Shown here: positions 48,527 to 61,596 of the stretch, in pieces
Layout: every line of letters begins with the position of its first letter
Numbering within the stretch: the first letter of the stretch is position 1
Assembly: GCA_947561715.1 (NCBI GenBank)
Contig: OX387200.1
Coordinates: 17,300,501-17,364,500 of the forward strand
DNA: 64,000 bases
Direction: 5' to 3'
Origin: Ascidia mentula
Taxonomy: Eukaryota > Chordata > Ascidiacea > Phlebobranchia > Ascidiidae
Program-made: the position numbers and the translations under genes
The notes under the pieces: generated by a model
What the model saw: the letters and a program-made list of their open reading frames with translations, nothing else
Told to the model about the DNA's origin: nothing
The model's database searches: none

Positions 48527-51500
48527 TTAAACACCTCCCAAAGTAAAATTGTCAACATACGTCCTACCCGTACTCTCCTTCTTCTTCTTGGCCAGCTTCT
48601 TGCCTCTTCTGCGCGCTGTGAGCGGCAGGTCCTCTCTGGTTAGCGAGTCGGTAAAGTTCGCCACCGTCTCAAATCGCCGCTTCTGGCTTGAAGACAAAAA
48701 CTTCCGCAGCTTTTTTACTTTCGCGTCGGCGCGTTTTACCAACTCCGACACATTTTCGTCACAAACCGCTTCTTCACCAGGTACCTCCACCTCGACCACT
48801 TCGGGGCTTGCGCTTGTTTCATGGTCAGTTGCATCCACAGGCGGTTCAGGGGTTTCCATCACGGATTCGTTCGTTTGTTTGTCTTCTAGCGTTTCATCAT
48901 CAAAGACAAGGCCGATCTTTACTTGCGCGAGGTCTTGTTCCACCGGTTGCAGATTCTTTTCCAACTCGGCGGCCGTCGTTTGCTTCTCAGTGTCCCCCTC
49001 GTTGTCAGTGGCGCCTTCGGCTTGCACGTCCGCTTCGGCAGATGCATTCTCTGGCTGAATAAAAACAACAACAAATGAAAGCGCTGTAATTACACAATTT
49101 AAGCGTCCAGTTTAAACCGATTTTTTTGCGAACCCAACACATGTTTCTACAGGTCCATACCTCATCAGTTTTTTCTTTAGAACTGGGTGGTCGGACAAAG
49201 TACGGAATTTTTCCTCTCTGCCAATCATTGAGGACCATTTTCGCAACAGTTTTCCAATCAGGAAGCCCACCCTTAACCACAAGCATTCATTTAAACTGTT
49301 TTTGACATAATAATGATGTGAGTACTTTTAACAGTTTTCCCATTCGGTTTGCCATCTGTGTGAGGAAGTCCTCAGAGTCTTTCCATTCAGTAATTTGATA
49401 CTGCCGAGACATGTATTCAGGTTTTACACGTCGAAGAATCTCCGCAATGTGTTGGTCAGGCTCCTGTACATACTCCACTCGAACCTTTACACAAAAAATG
49501 GGTAGATTTAGGGTAGACACATGGTCTTGAACATAAACAATAATCTGGGAAAATAATCTCTACAGAACAGATTTGACTTACCACACCCTTCAGAATTATA
49601 TCAGTTTCAGTATCACCGCTTGGTTGAACGATTCCAGGACAATCAACCAAAAAAATTCGCTTCATGAGTGTGATGTATTGCCACACCTGATTGACCGAAA
49701 AGGATATGTAGGTATAATATATTCATGCCACTCCTGGCAGTTTATACTTTGACACAACAAGACATATTTCTAGTTTGCAGTAATATTTTATCTATTGTAG
49801 TTTAATGTTTAACGCATGCATAACACACATTACATTTCACTGATATGCATAACCAAGTTAGTATTAAAAAATTTTTTTCCACCTTTGTTTCTCCAGCAAG
49901 TGGAGCAACTTTACAAACTTTCTTTTTCCTCAGCGTGTTGATAATAGAACTCTTTCCCACATTTGGATAACCGATAAAACCACAGCTAATATTTTTCTTG
50001 TCAGAATGAAGCTAAAAAAATTAAATGTGTAATAACCAAAGTTCCATAGAGTTAAGAATAAAAATATTATAATATAAAAAATTACTTAAATGTAAGGTTC
50101 TTTTGAATTACCTTTCCAAACTGTCGCAACAAATTAATTAGAGCACCTTTCCCAAATGGATTTGTGATTGATGCATGGAATGCAACTGTAGGATGTTCCT
50201 TTGACAATGTGGCTACCCAAGCTTTCTAAATTTAATCATAATTAATAAGGTGTTTTGATACAAAACACGACTTGGCACTTACAGTAACCCAGGTCGGCAC
50301 AAGGTCAACTTTGTTGAGTACAAATATAAGATGTTTGTGCTGCTTTTCTTGTTTCAGGTACTTCTCTACTCTGCCACATCTTGTCCCCATAGGATCTCGT
50401 GCATCCAGAACTTCGATAACAACATCAGAGCAATCCAAAACCTTGCACAAAGCATATATTCGAAGTACTGAAAGGAAACTGCTTTATCTTAAATTTACCT
50501 TGTATAATTCATTCCAAATTCTTCTTGACTGGCCAGCGTTATTGTAGTAGGCTGATGCAATATCACGTGTTCCATCATCCAGTCTTACCAAATCTTCATC
50601 TTTCTCAGCATCATAAGCTTCGTTACTACTGGCAATCTTGTATATACACGAAGACAATAATTAAAGATTCTGAAAATTTCATTGCAACAAATTCAGGAAA
50701 ATTGTCTACCTTGCTGTTGAGTTCGGTCAAATCCATGGCAGCGACATTGGGTCTTTTTCGCTTGGATTTTTTGCCAAATGTGGATTCAAAACTTTCAGTG
50801 TCCAATATGTGCACTCTGGCAGTCTGTGGTCAAAACAAATTGGTCAGAATTTTTTGTCATTTCTTCTAAACATACACCAGTCATTGACATTTTACTCTCC
50901 AAGTCACAATTATTCTATTTATAAATGATGTATTTTCTAAGATAATTTTTTTTTTATATAATAGTTTTTTACTTCAATCAATAATTTTTGTCAATAAATT
51001 AAATTCGGCTTAAATTTTCAACATATTGATTGCTGGACAAAATATCCTACAATTCTGTTATTAACTCTGCATAGTTTTGAAAAGGTTTTACCTTTGACCT
51101 TTCATGTAGCAGGGACAATGGGAGCTTGCTTGGCTTCAAAATCATTTGATATGGATCTTTAATAACTTTTCCAATTTCGGTTTGAAACTTCTGCAAACTA
51201 TTTTGTGATATAACTCGTGTGTTGCCTGCAATAAACAAATGAAAAATTGCAGACCATGGTTGGTACTGACAAGAAATATAATTTTAAATTACCAAACCAT
51301 CTTCTGTTAGGTTCCACCCGTGCTTGCACCCCAGATGCAACTTCTGACTGAAATTCAGCGGCCTTTATAACTTGACCTTTACGATTCCTGCAATATATTC
51401 AACTTGATCTCTTATTTTTTCAATATAGCAAAATAGTTTAAATAAATAAATAATAAGTTATGATTAACCTTTATTTAAACATAGTATATGTGTCAATTTA

Positions 51501-51768
51501 ACCTTTCCGCAAAATTATTGTGCAACACACTTCAAAACAGTTTATACCTAATAGGCTTTCCACCTTTGTACATGTTTAAACGTTTGATTGTGGATTGTGA
51601 TCGCATATTTTGTCCGCCTTTGGCAACCACTTGCAGGCGATCTGTAATTCATTTCATTTTATGATTGATCAGATTTCATTAATTTTACAACTTACCTGGA
51701 TTTGTGCTTGCATTGGACTTGCTAATAGTTTTCTTTGCACGGCTCCTAAATGGCCTAAGTTTAGCCAT
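48527..51768 (-). CDS. GNL2: GNL2 / Nog2 nucleolar GTPase
   Basis: GNL2 (NGP-1, yeast Nog2) is a circularly permuted GTPase needed for late nuclear maturation of the 60S ribosomal subunit. Thirteen exons join in phase: 51696-51768, 51548-51641, 51293-51387, 51092-51225, 50710-50823, 50499-50636, 50283-50441, 50112-50225, 49883-50011, 49582-49686, 49326-49484, 49161-49271 and 48527-49054, giving 650 residues (human 731). The permuted order is visible: DARDP (229-233) and NKVD (259-262) come before GYPNVGKS (321-328) and DCPG (365-368). The N-terminus has family motifs [28 protein letters not shown] and [13 protein letters not shown]. After the GTPase fold come [20 protein letters not shown] and [16 protein letters not shown], then an acidic and Lys-rich tail ending DNFTLGGV. 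It is the only intact copy in the window; four fragments lie near the TRAF genes. It diverges from OGFOD2 (788 bp between start codons). Confidence 0.95.
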
Positions 51769-52556
51769 TTTGCTTGTGGTAGTGTTAACTTTTTCTAATG
51801 TATGTGTTGGTATCACACCTTGAGGCAACAAAAAAATTTAATTCAGATATTTTAACATGAAAACAAAATGTTCTCTTCTATATGCATGATCATGATACTA
51901 CATAACAATTGAAATATGTAAAACCTGGAAACACAGGGTCACTCATGCAACATTCAGCTCCTCTAAACTTCAGGGGTACTACCGACACTTACAATTTTTT
52001 TAAATTTGTGTTTTTTTGTCTTTCATGCCTTGCGCTTCGTCACCAATTCTGTACCAATGAACTTAATACTATGGGTTGGCAGACAGGATATTGGTTTGCG
52101 GGAGGGCAAGAGGCTTGGTTTGCTGTGTTTGCCAGGGGCCAAAATCTAAGTTAGGGTTTATGTTAAAATTCCCAGTCAATCCTGAAAACTCCTATCAGCC
52201 CGTTATAATTAGAAGAACCCTGCAATATTACACTTTTTTACAATTCCTTCATCTTCACTCTCATCTCTCGGAAAGCCACGCTGTTTTGGTGTTCATCCAA
52301 GCGTTAATTATTCCACATTAACTTATTTATTTAAATTTTGTAACGTTTAATTTGTTAACAATGGAAGCCTTTTTGGAGACATAAATGATTATTTTTATAC
52401 AAAAATGCTTACACAAAACTTTAATCTTCAGTCCAATGATTTTGATAAATGGTACGACAATCCAAAGGGTATTCACCCGGGTAATTCCAGAATTCCAGAC
52501 TACTTGTAGACCTACTTCACCTTGGTTTTGTTTATGATTTACCAAACAACGTAAAC
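51769..52556. other. Divergent GNL2/OGFOD2 intergenic region
   Basis: The 788 bp between two start codons on opposite strands should carry both promoters, possibly shared. I see no TATA motif near either start, as is common for housekeeping genes, and no coding exon. Confidence 0.5.
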
Positions 52557-53945
52557 ATGTCAGATGCATATGTATGCGCGTGTAAGTTCACCAGAAACTA
52601 TTTTATCCAGAAATACAATATGCATGTAGAATTTAATAATTACCTGGATGAAAATACAGTTTCGGTAATTACAAAAAAAAATACAAAAAGGCTATCAAAC
52701 TTACAACTTGGTTTTGTCTTTACAAAGATATTGCAAAGCAAAGGTGCAACAAATGAGGAAATCAATAAAATCTTGGCAACATTGCAGGAGGAGCAGCAAA
52801 GAAGGAGATATTTGGGTGTGGAGAGTGTGGAAAGGGGTAAATGCATTAAGAAGACTTACACTCCAAGACATCCTTATCTGTATGACTTTAAGGTAGACCA
52901 AAACTATCTTCGAAACAATTTTATGTTTGTTTGAACAAGTAAATTATTGTAAATGTACATAATCGAAAGTAAAATAACTACAAACTACTGGATACAAAAT
53001 ATAAATCCTTAATAGTTCACAGGGGTCGGTAAAATATATGAAATGACAGTTTCATTTGTATATTGTTTAGCCAGAATTTTTGGACCCAAAGTTTGTGGAG
53101 ATTGTAAACTTTGCCAAATCACCGACAGCCACAAGTGAAAGTGTGATTTCCATGACTGAAACATGTGCAGAAAAAGTTTGGAGATTTCCTGTGTTTACGA
53201 AAGAGTTTTGCAATGATTTCGTCAAAGAAATGTGTCACTTCGAAGCACATGATGCACCAAAAGGGAGACCAAACACAATGAACAATTATGGGGTAAATAG
53301 ATCACACATTTTTGGGATAAACAACGTTTTGACTTGACTATATGTTTTTTTTTAGATTTTGTTAAATGAACTTGGGTTTGATGAAAGATTTCTTGATATC
53401 TTTAGACAAAAATATCTTGCACCGATTGCTAAACTATTGCTGCCTGAGTGGGTTGGCACTGGACTGGATTCACATAAAGCGTTTACCGTCAAGTATAAGT
53501 GCGGGGAGGACTTGCATCTCTCTTACCACTTTGACAATGCTGAGGTCACTATCAATATTTGCCTGGGAAAATATTTTGAAGAAGGTAGTTTGTATTTTGG
53601 AAATATGAGGACGGTGAGAACCTGGCTTAATAGATGCTACTAAAGAGTCTATGTTGCAGTTATTTTTATTTCTAGGAGCAGAACAACTTGTTGCACACAA
53701 CCAGAGTGGAACACAGAGTTGGTTACGGCATTTTGCACAGGGGTCAGCATAAACATGGAGCAATGGAAATCAGTGGTGAAAACTCTGAGCGCCACAATTT
53801 GATAGTTTGGATGAGAGCATCGTCTATAAGAAACATGTTATGCCCAATGTGTGGGTGCAAACCTGTTCTGGTGCAACAACCAAAATGGGGAGATGGTTTT
53901 ACAATAGATGAAGAAATAAACACAATGCAAATGTGTGCCATTTAG
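52557..53945 (+). CDS. OGFOD2: OGFOD2, 2-oxoglutarate/Fe(II) dioxygenase
   Basis: A predicted 2-oxoglutarate- and iron-dependent dioxygenase of the prolyl/lysyl-hydroxylase type; its substrate is not established. Exons 52557-52892, 53071-53292, 53356-53613 and 53676-53945 join in phase 0 to 361 residues (human about 350). Strong family motifs in order: a Cys-containing N-terminus (CACKFTRNYFIQKYNMHV), EEQQRRRYLGVES, RHPYLYDFK, APKGRPNTMNNYG, LDSHKAF and SYHFDNAEVTINI. The iron site is HxD at H244 and D246, with the distal His probably H299 in LHRGQHKHG. The 2-oxoglutarate-binding Arg is probably R311 or R319 in ERHNLIVWMRAS. The C-terminus has CPMCGCKP and GDGFT. An AATAAA at 53963-53968 lies only 18 bp past the stop. 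CCDC157 converges 108 bp away. Confidence 0.95.
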
Positions 53946-54053
53946 CATAGAAAGGTACAAGTAATAAACTACGGGCACTCTTTTCCAGTGCTACTACATT
54001 ATAAATATATTTATGCATGCTCCTTGCAACAAAGACATTCTAAATGACATATA

Positions 54054-57000
54054 TCATGTCCAAGGTTTGAGCAGAGCGCTTCTACCAGAGTTTGGAGTTG
54101 AAGTTGATGGTGTCTTACTGCGTTGCTTGCCCGGCCCAATGTGAAAAGATGATCTAACCTGAGATTCCTGAAAAGCGGAAAAATGCAATATTTTGTCTTA
54201 CATAATATTAACAAAATAAAAAATGAGTCATGCATGAATAATAAAACAGACTTGAATAATTTTGGAGTTAAAAGTCATGTGATATGTTATCAGCTGTTGT
54301 TTTTTATGTTTTTGATTATAGTGTGTTATCAGCACCTTACCTTATGTTGTTGTTTGATGTTTCGATATGCTAAAATCACATTGTTTTGGTGTGACTGATC
54401 AGAAAATAAACTTTCTGAATGACGATATCTTTCCGATTTTGAGCTTATCTTTTTTGGTTTCCCGGTTGCACTTAAAGTACAAACGAATCAAGCATTGATA
54501 TCAACTTTATTCATAAGTGTCTCAAAACCAATAATAAATGCTCAATAATTTATTTGTTCATCCCCAATCAACAGAGTTTATTAAAAAGGTTACAATTTAT
54601 GTTTTATCAAAATTCAATACATTCTTACCTAATTTGGCTGCTGGAGTATGAGATACTGTCTTCATCCTTGCCCCGATTCCACAACTGAATAGGCTGCAGA
54701 AAATAATACTACATCTAACACCAATAGTGTATACCAAAACCCAGAACTAATTTCAGAGCTCTTACACTAATTAGATTTTAAGTCATGTAAATCATAGATT
54801 AAAATACTTTACTTTCGGGAACTTACCATAAAAAACACTTACATAATATAACAGTTGATTCATTGACCTCTCTGTTATTGTTAAAATGTTTGTGTAATTT
54901 TGATAATGTGCATCTGATACTACAATTAGCAACTAAATTTGTTAACTCCCAAATCTACTCAAGAATAATTCTAAAAAGGGAGTAAACAGGTATATAGATA
55001 CCTGGACATGGTTTTCATTTTCAAACTGCTCTATATTCTCGTCATAACCCAAAGATTCATTTGTGCCTCGACTCGAAAGTGAAATATTTGACAATGTTTT
55101 CGTGAGGGATCGGTTTTCTTTTTCCAACAGAGTGATCCTTAAGTTGTTGGCTTCAATTTGATTCTGCATATCAGTGTAAACATCACCAGAACCTATGCAA
55201 AACAAACTTTAACTAACAACAAGAATTTTAATAAATGTCTTCGTTGAGGAAAAACAATAAACAACACCGGATCGGTGAACCAAGCCACCCTGGTAGGCTG
55301 TCGATCGATACCGTATCTGTAGTAGCTGAGTACAACTTTTAAGTCAATCTTTCAGACAGCTCTTTTAAAGATGTTTTTTTATTTTTGTCTTTGTTGAGTA
55401 AGTTTTATTCAGTTTTATATCACAAAACAAGCATTTAATCCTGCAAGGGCCTGAGATAATTTATAACCCAAAGTACCGCTAGTCTAAAACTATTTTTCTA
55501 CCAAAAATTATAAACCACTAGTCTAAAACTAAGTGGTGTAACACTGCCAATTTTCCAGAAAAGGAAGGGTCAATATATACTAACTGTTAGGAAGAGGAAC
55601 TTTATTTATGTGAAGATCAGGGTATGCCACCAGCAATCGTTCTCTCTCCAAGTAACTCTCCATTTGTGATTGGAGTTCATTGACCCGTGCTCCTAAATCT
55701 TCTCCTCTTCTTTCCAAAGTGTTTTTGTCCTGCTGCAGGATTGTTGCCAGTTCCTAAGGATTAGAGAAATTCAGAATACGCAGAGATGCTGCCTGAGAGA
55801 TACAATGTTGAATTTGAAAGTGCCCAAAGCCTTTGATGCAAAATTCAAGTTTGTCTCTCCCCTTTTGTACTCAAACTAAATTATCTGATTCACTCGTACA
55901 ATTGTACAATTGCATAAATTTCAAAAGATGAAGAATTGACAATGAAATTTTTTAACATGCATGTAAACTTAATTTACACAAATACATTCTACAAATAACT
56001 AGGATGAAAAAAAATTGTGTTAAACCTCTTTTGCTTTAAGCTTTTCCTCTAGGATTTGAGTTTGCTCAGTGTCACCCCCCGCCTCCTCTTCCATTTGATC
56101 TCTTTCCTCTTCCGCCATCGACAATCTTTCACGGAGGTCTTCACACTCCTCATCAAGTTCATCCAAACGTTTTAGCAAGCCACTTTGCTTTTCCTGCATG
56201 GCCTACCAACAAGAGAGTATGTAGTTACCAGCAACAGTAAAACTAAAATTGACATACTATATTGTTAGGACGTTTCTCCTGCCAATCAGCAAGATTTCGT
56301 CAGGGTTTGGTTCACCAAATGTTAATTTTATGCCAGACAAGCAGTATATTTCTTGCCTTTATTTTGTTTTACTCAAATCAGTCAAGATAAATATGACAAA
56401 ATTACCTTTGAAACATGTAATTTAAAAAATTTTTAAAACATAGTTTACACAAATCAGAACCTGTTCATGACTTGACAAAGTTGTGTTTTTGGCAATTTCC
56501 TTTTCCAGTTGTTCATAAGTCATTTTCAATCTCTCCTCTAGTTCTGTGACCCTTTGATGAAGTTCACTGGCTTCTGATCGTAATCTCATTGAATCTTGTT
56601 GGAACCTTTTGCTTTCCAAAGATTCTGCTTTCAATTTGGCTTTTTCATTTTCTGAAATGGAAGCAAAAATCCAAAATTTGCAAAGCATTTGGCCAGGAGC
56701 TTAAGGCACATTGTGTAAAACCTGTTTGAATAAAGTCTCTGTGCTTTTTCAAGAGCTCATCTTTGATTTCTGACAAATTATTTTTAAGAGAAGTAGAATT
56801 AGTCTTGATTTGAACATTTTCCTTGGTAGTATCAGCAATTTTTGCTTGGAGCAATTTGACTTCCTGTAAATAGAAAAGTGTGGTACACTGTGTTAAGTGC
56901 CATTAAAACAACCTTTTCCACCTAAAGTTAAATATTAAGCAACAGAAACATAATAACAAACCTCATTAAGCTTTTGTTCCCTTCTTCTTTGTTGTTCAGC

Positions 57001-59115
57001 AAATTCTTTTTCTCTGTATTCGGCCAAAACAGTGAGTTTATGTACTTCTGCTTTAGCATCAGCTTCTTGTCTGTTTGCAGCAGAAAGTTGCTCTTTAAGT
57101 GGTTTAATCTGTTTTACGAGACTTTCAAGATGTCGATCCACTCTCGACAAGTCTTTTGTTTGAAGGTTTTTCCATCTAAGAACAAATCGTCAATTTATGT
57201 CCTGAAAATTGCCAAATTTCTTGCACATGTACTGCTGTACAAGCACTGACATGCAAGCAGTGATCAACATTATTGTTAAACTATTGAAAGACACTATTTC
57301 TAGTTTTGTTGCAACTGAGATGTGACTGTGTGAATTTACACAGATCTTACAAGGAAGTATACAAAATGTATTCAATACACACTTGACTTTCCCTACTAAA
57401 ATATACTGAGGGGGCCACTGAAGCAATGTATTTAGGAATTCATGCACTGCCATACACCACCTGGAAATTTCCGCAATCGACATCAGAGAAGAATCAGTTT
57501 GTTTTGAAATATAAACTTCCAATGCAGTTGGGAGTCCCTGTGATTTGCAAACCTTCACAATTGACCTTTGAGCAGAAAAATAGCAACCTGATACTTTGTA
57601 TGCAATTGAAAAATTTTCATAAATGCCATAGGCATCGATTTAGGGGTGACTGGGTTGACATGTCACCCCTCACAAATAAACAGGGGTGACAAAGCATGCA
57701 CTGGATTTCGATTAAATTAAAAATTATTGTCAGAAAAACCACATACATTATACTATGCATTAAGCTGGTTTCAAACGACCTTTAAAATCACCGTCACAAT
57801 CAGGACAAACAAGTGTCTCGTGGATTGTTATGCAACGAAGTGACACGAAACGGAATTTGCGTCGTTTACTGACGTTTAGGGCGATACGACTGACAAAAAA
57901 TTTTTTGCGTGTTTCTAAAACCTGGAAATGTCACCCTTAATATTTTACAAAACGTTAAAAAATCGATGCCTATGAAAAATGTGTTGCCTTACTTTCCAAC
58001 TTCATGAAGACATGTCTGCGTCCTGGAACAAGTTTCACAAGAACTGTAGGCAGTTTCTTCAGTCTGTGTACTACGGTGGGTAGTTTCATGAGAAATGGGT
58101 TGACTCCTTTCAACTACAGAGCATTCAAAGATAAAATAACAGTTTCAAGAAAATAACAAAAGCTTTTAATTGAGGTTGAGGGCAAAATATTCTTACACAT
58201 AAGTAAACTCAAGTAATAATCAAATAGGAAACTCATTTCAAGCAGTATTAGTACATTCAAAATACCGGAAAGAGATTGAGATGTTTTCGTGTCAGAACTG
58301 CTGCTATCTTGTTTTAGTTCATGTAAGATTTTCCCCGATGAATGAGACAAGGCTTTGCTTCTTTCCACCTTGAAATATGTTAAAATAAATACTGAAAGGA
58401 TGCTATGGTGCAAATTTAACGAGGTACAAATTTGTGTAACATCAAACATAGTAAGAAATGTAACAATTTGACATCTCAATTTTAAATCTTCAGAAAACAA
58501 ATACCAAGAAATGTTCAAGTCAGGCCATTGTAGCCTCAAAAAGACTTTTGCAAATTGATTATACCTCCTGTGCTAATTGCTGCATAACACCAGCCAGTTG
58601 TGTCATACGGCTCCAACATCTCTTTGTCGTCAAGCCAGCAGACATGGATGTCAATGATCCTGTATGTTTACTAGGTGACACTGTCTCAGATGACAAAAGA
58701 AGTTCATTGTATCTTGTAAAGCTGTGCAGTGTGTACAGGAGTCTGTGATAAATAAGATTGGGATAAAAGAGCTGATTAATGTTTTACTTGTATGTTACTG
58801 AAGTATTGCCTGTCTATGACTAGGTCATAAAGCATCACATGTGCAGCTTGGTTTGCTTCTTCATCAGTCTCATCATAAGTATAGTCTGCAAGCAGTTCTG
58901 AAATGTTGATATCTGATGATGACTTGTCTGGAAATTTCCATGATTGTGCTTTCACCTGTATGACGACAAACATGGTTTCTGCAAAGTTCAATGAAACACA
59001 AAAATATACTGACCATGCCAACCCTGGATGCAATCTCAGTAATTATTTCTTCAACATCCCTCACATCATGATACAAACTTTCTAGACAGAATTTACTCCC
59101 CAGAAGATGGGCCAT
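54054..59115 (-). CDS. CCDC157: CCDC157 coiled-coil protein
   Basis: Coiled-coil domain protein 157 is a conserved animal protein; vertebrate work points to roles in the Golgi/secretory pathway and in sperm formation. Fifteen exons join in phase: 59014-59115, 58810-58955, 58565-58742, 58266-58368, 57993-58113, 57461-57565, 56962-57175, 56722-56863, 56461-56651, 56026-56202, 55585-55753, 55002-55192, 54629-54693, 54341-54470 and 54054-54167. They give 715 residues (human about 752). The N-terminus MAHLLGSKFCLESL, then SWKFPDKSSSD, ELLADY and LVIDRLLYTL, matches the vertebrate protein closely. A Cys motif region (SSCETCSRTQTC, KVCKSQGLPTAL) is followed by long Glu/Lys/Gln-rich coiled coils across about residues 270-590. 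The second intron uses a GC donor (AG|GCAATA). Intron 5 contains a transposon (57627-57974). The start codon is 649 bp from that of MRPL49 on the opposite strand. Confidence 0.93.
57627..57974. mobile_element. TIR element in CCDC157 intron 5
   Basis: Ends CATAGGCATCGATTTA and TAAAAAATCGATGCCTATG are inverted repeats of about 16 bp. Inside both ends GGGGTGAC/GTCACCC motifs follow. Length is 348 bp with no coding capacity. The target duplication is unclear, so the superfamily is not assigned. Confidence 0.7.
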
Positions 59116-59763
59116 GAAAGCAGTTTTGCATAAACTCTCTACAACAAAAGAATAATAATAAAATTCAGTTGAACATTAGTAATTTTATCCGTTTGTAAAA
59201 AATACATACAAAACAGTTAAAAAACAAGTGGCACCACAAACCAAAAATATTGTTTCCAACATCACCATTTAATTTCAACTTTAGCTTACAGTTCTTAACA
59301 ACAAATTTCTGCGTAAATCCTGAGCTACGTGGTAAATGACACCAGCGTGGTTACCAATAGACCAAATAAATACTAAATGCCAAAATATTTGTCAATACAT
59401 GGCATAATAAAATATCCATGTGTAAAAACGTCAACAGAATTATCCTTTAAAGTGTGTTATTTGTGTTTATCCACCAGTTTAAACTTTTGCACTGATGGCC
59501 ACGGATATGGTGTACTCTTTACCTTACCTTCTGTTAATAAAACAGATTTTCGATTGAAAGATTGCCATGATAAATGTTGCAAATTCGTTTTTATATTTAT
59601 AACCTTATTTATCACGAAAACAACACTCTAAAAAAACGAAAACAACACTATAAAAAAAATAAATTAAAACCAACCGTGAACCTAGTCATGCGGAACACGG
59701 TGACAAAATTTGGAACTTGCTTTTTAATAATTCGAATCTTGATACTCCCGTTTCTGTCCCAAA
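59116..59763. promoter_or_regulatory. Divergent CCDC157/MRPL49 promoter region
   Basis: Sits between two start codons on opposite strands (648 bp), so it should contain both promoters. AT-rich, with no clear TATA element at a suitable distance. No coding exon recognised. Confidence 0.5.
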
Positions 59764-60524
59764 ATGTTTGCTTTGAAAGAATTTGGAAAGGTTGACGTAG
59801 TTTGCAAGTCCTGTCGGCGCATCTTAGACATGACAAAATCCAGACATCCAAATTGTGTTGTAAGTTGATTGTTATAGTTAAACATGTTGCAAAATGTAAC
59901 ACAATTGTATATTTTTTCACAGCGCTACACATCACAAGCACAAGTTCCTCATTCAGATGAGGAAAATAACAATGCGGTAGCATACACTGTTAGCAAGGAA
60001 GACTTTCATTGGGTAAAGCGCTTGTTTCCACCATCAAGGATACCAGATCCACCTAAACATACATCATACCCCACACCTTCTGGTTGGTCACCGCCTGCAG
60101 GTAGAAAATTTAGTTTGGTAGTTTATTACACTTGTATGAGAAAAAATAATTAGACTATTGCCATTTTATATTGTGAATGTCTTTTTTTTAGAAACCCCAC
60201 CAAATGTACCGTATTTTGTGAGTCGCAATCATTACCATGTTCTACCGGTCAATGAGATGAAGATAAAAGTAGTTGTTTACACAAAAGTAAGCAATATTGA
60301 AGGCGACGTCTGGGTAAGCTTGTTTCTTTGCTCCATTTAATTTTATGATGTGTGTGTAATAAAGCAATTTTTGCCAGGCATTAAATGAAGACCTTGCAAA
60401 TCATTTGAGGCCTCGTATCAAATATGACCTTGCAACAACAGTTAATGAAGTGGCACAAAAAATTTATATCAAAGGTTCTTTCCAAGAAGAAGTAGAAAAG
60501 TTTCTTCTTAAAAAAGGGTTTTGA
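59764..60524 (+). CDS. MRPL49: Mitochondrial ribosomal protein mL49
   Basis: mL49 (yeast Img2) is a protein of the mitochondrial large ribosomal subunit. Exons 59764-59859, 59923-60100, 60192-60313 and 60378-60524 join in phase to 180 residues (human 166). The family core is unmistakable: VKRLFPPSRIPDPPKHTSYP, TPSGWSPP, PPNVPYFVSR, VSNIEGDVWALNEDL and the C-terminal LLKKGF. The first 32 residues are basic with a few Cys (KSCRRILDMTKSRHPNC) and are the putative mitochondrial targeting peptide. This first exon is chosen on phase and on its good GTAAGT donor; it is the least certain part. An AATAAA lies at 60656-60661. Confidence 0.93.
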
Positions 60525-61596
60525 TGGTGCCAACCATCAAGGGTTTTGATGTGTTTTGTGATTAGATCTCCAACAGTTAAAATGTAAAATACATTGTTTC
60601 TTAACATGCCATTATTGGAAAGAAAATCTTCTTATTTTGTCCACAGTACACACGAAATAAATTGATAACAAAAAAGGGTGTGGAAGTTTAGTTTAAAACT
60701 GATTTTGAAATGAAGGAGAAACTTTGGCCCCTATGCCTTGTAGGGCTGTTACGTTACGGCTAAGGTAGCCAATAATCCAAGATCAGCTGCCTGGACAAAA
60801 TCAGTAGCCTAAACACATGACTACCGTGGCGGGAAAGGTACATACTTTTATCCAAGAAGGGGTTAACATAAATTTAAATCATTTGCCTTGAACTATGTCC
60901 ATGATAGGTAGCTTCGTTAAACGTTGGAGTATGTGGTCTATACCAACCTTGCACTGTTTCCACATAGGTAGTGCAGCGTTCTTGTAGTTCGGACGGTTAC
61001 TATGAATGAAACTAAGTCCGCTGGGCGTGTTCTACAGCAACTAAATTTGAACTCCGTGAGCAGACATATCTTGTTTTTATAGAAAGACACGTTGCAATAT
61101 CAGGTGGCAATAACTTTATATTGTTCAAGCGCGTTAGTGACTGAGCGAGTAACTTTTACCGCGTGCCAGTTGGTTAGTGTCAGAGACTAGTTGGGTGGCA
61201 AAGAGAATGTCCGAGTGAAGTGCGAACGGGTTACACGTATTGAACAACTTAAATGAAGAAAGAGGTGCGTTAATAAACGTTGAGAGTATATTGCCTATAC
61301 CTTGTGCGATCTGTTCAATATTTACATAAAATAATCTAAATATGTCCAATTTCAGGCCCAATCAGAAAAAAGGGCCACATGCAATTTGTCAAATCTAAAT
61401 TGTTTAAAAAAGGGCAAAGGGGCAATCTGGTTACTCGGGTAGAATGATGGTAAATTTAGGTTAGACCCCCTCTCTCTGCAATCACTTGCATTTGTGAGTT
61501 GTTTTTCGTTGGCTGTGAGTGGTTGGTGCTTGGACGTCTTTTGTCATGCTTTGTGGGAAAATACACTGACTTGGCAAAGGGAAAGGTTGTCATAAA
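60525..61596. other. Intergenic MRPL49 to SLIRP-like
   Basis: About 1.07 kb with the MRPL49 3' UTR at the left and the SLIRP-like promoter at the right. It contains a dispersed repeat (about 61150-61290) shared with 29905-30035. No coding exon recognised. Confidence 0.55.
61150..61290. repeat. Dispersed repeat, second copy
   Basis: Matches 29905-30035 in the same orientation (GTCAGAGACTAGTTGGGTGG, CGGGTTACACGTATT), with indels. It lies between MRPL49 and the SLIRP-like gene. Confidence 0.65.

Noticed and set aside
48549-49058. A 169-codon plus-strand Ser/Thr-rich frame
   Set aside because: It is antisense to the acidic C-terminal exon of GNL2; its Ser/Thr/Phe bias follows from the complementary strand.
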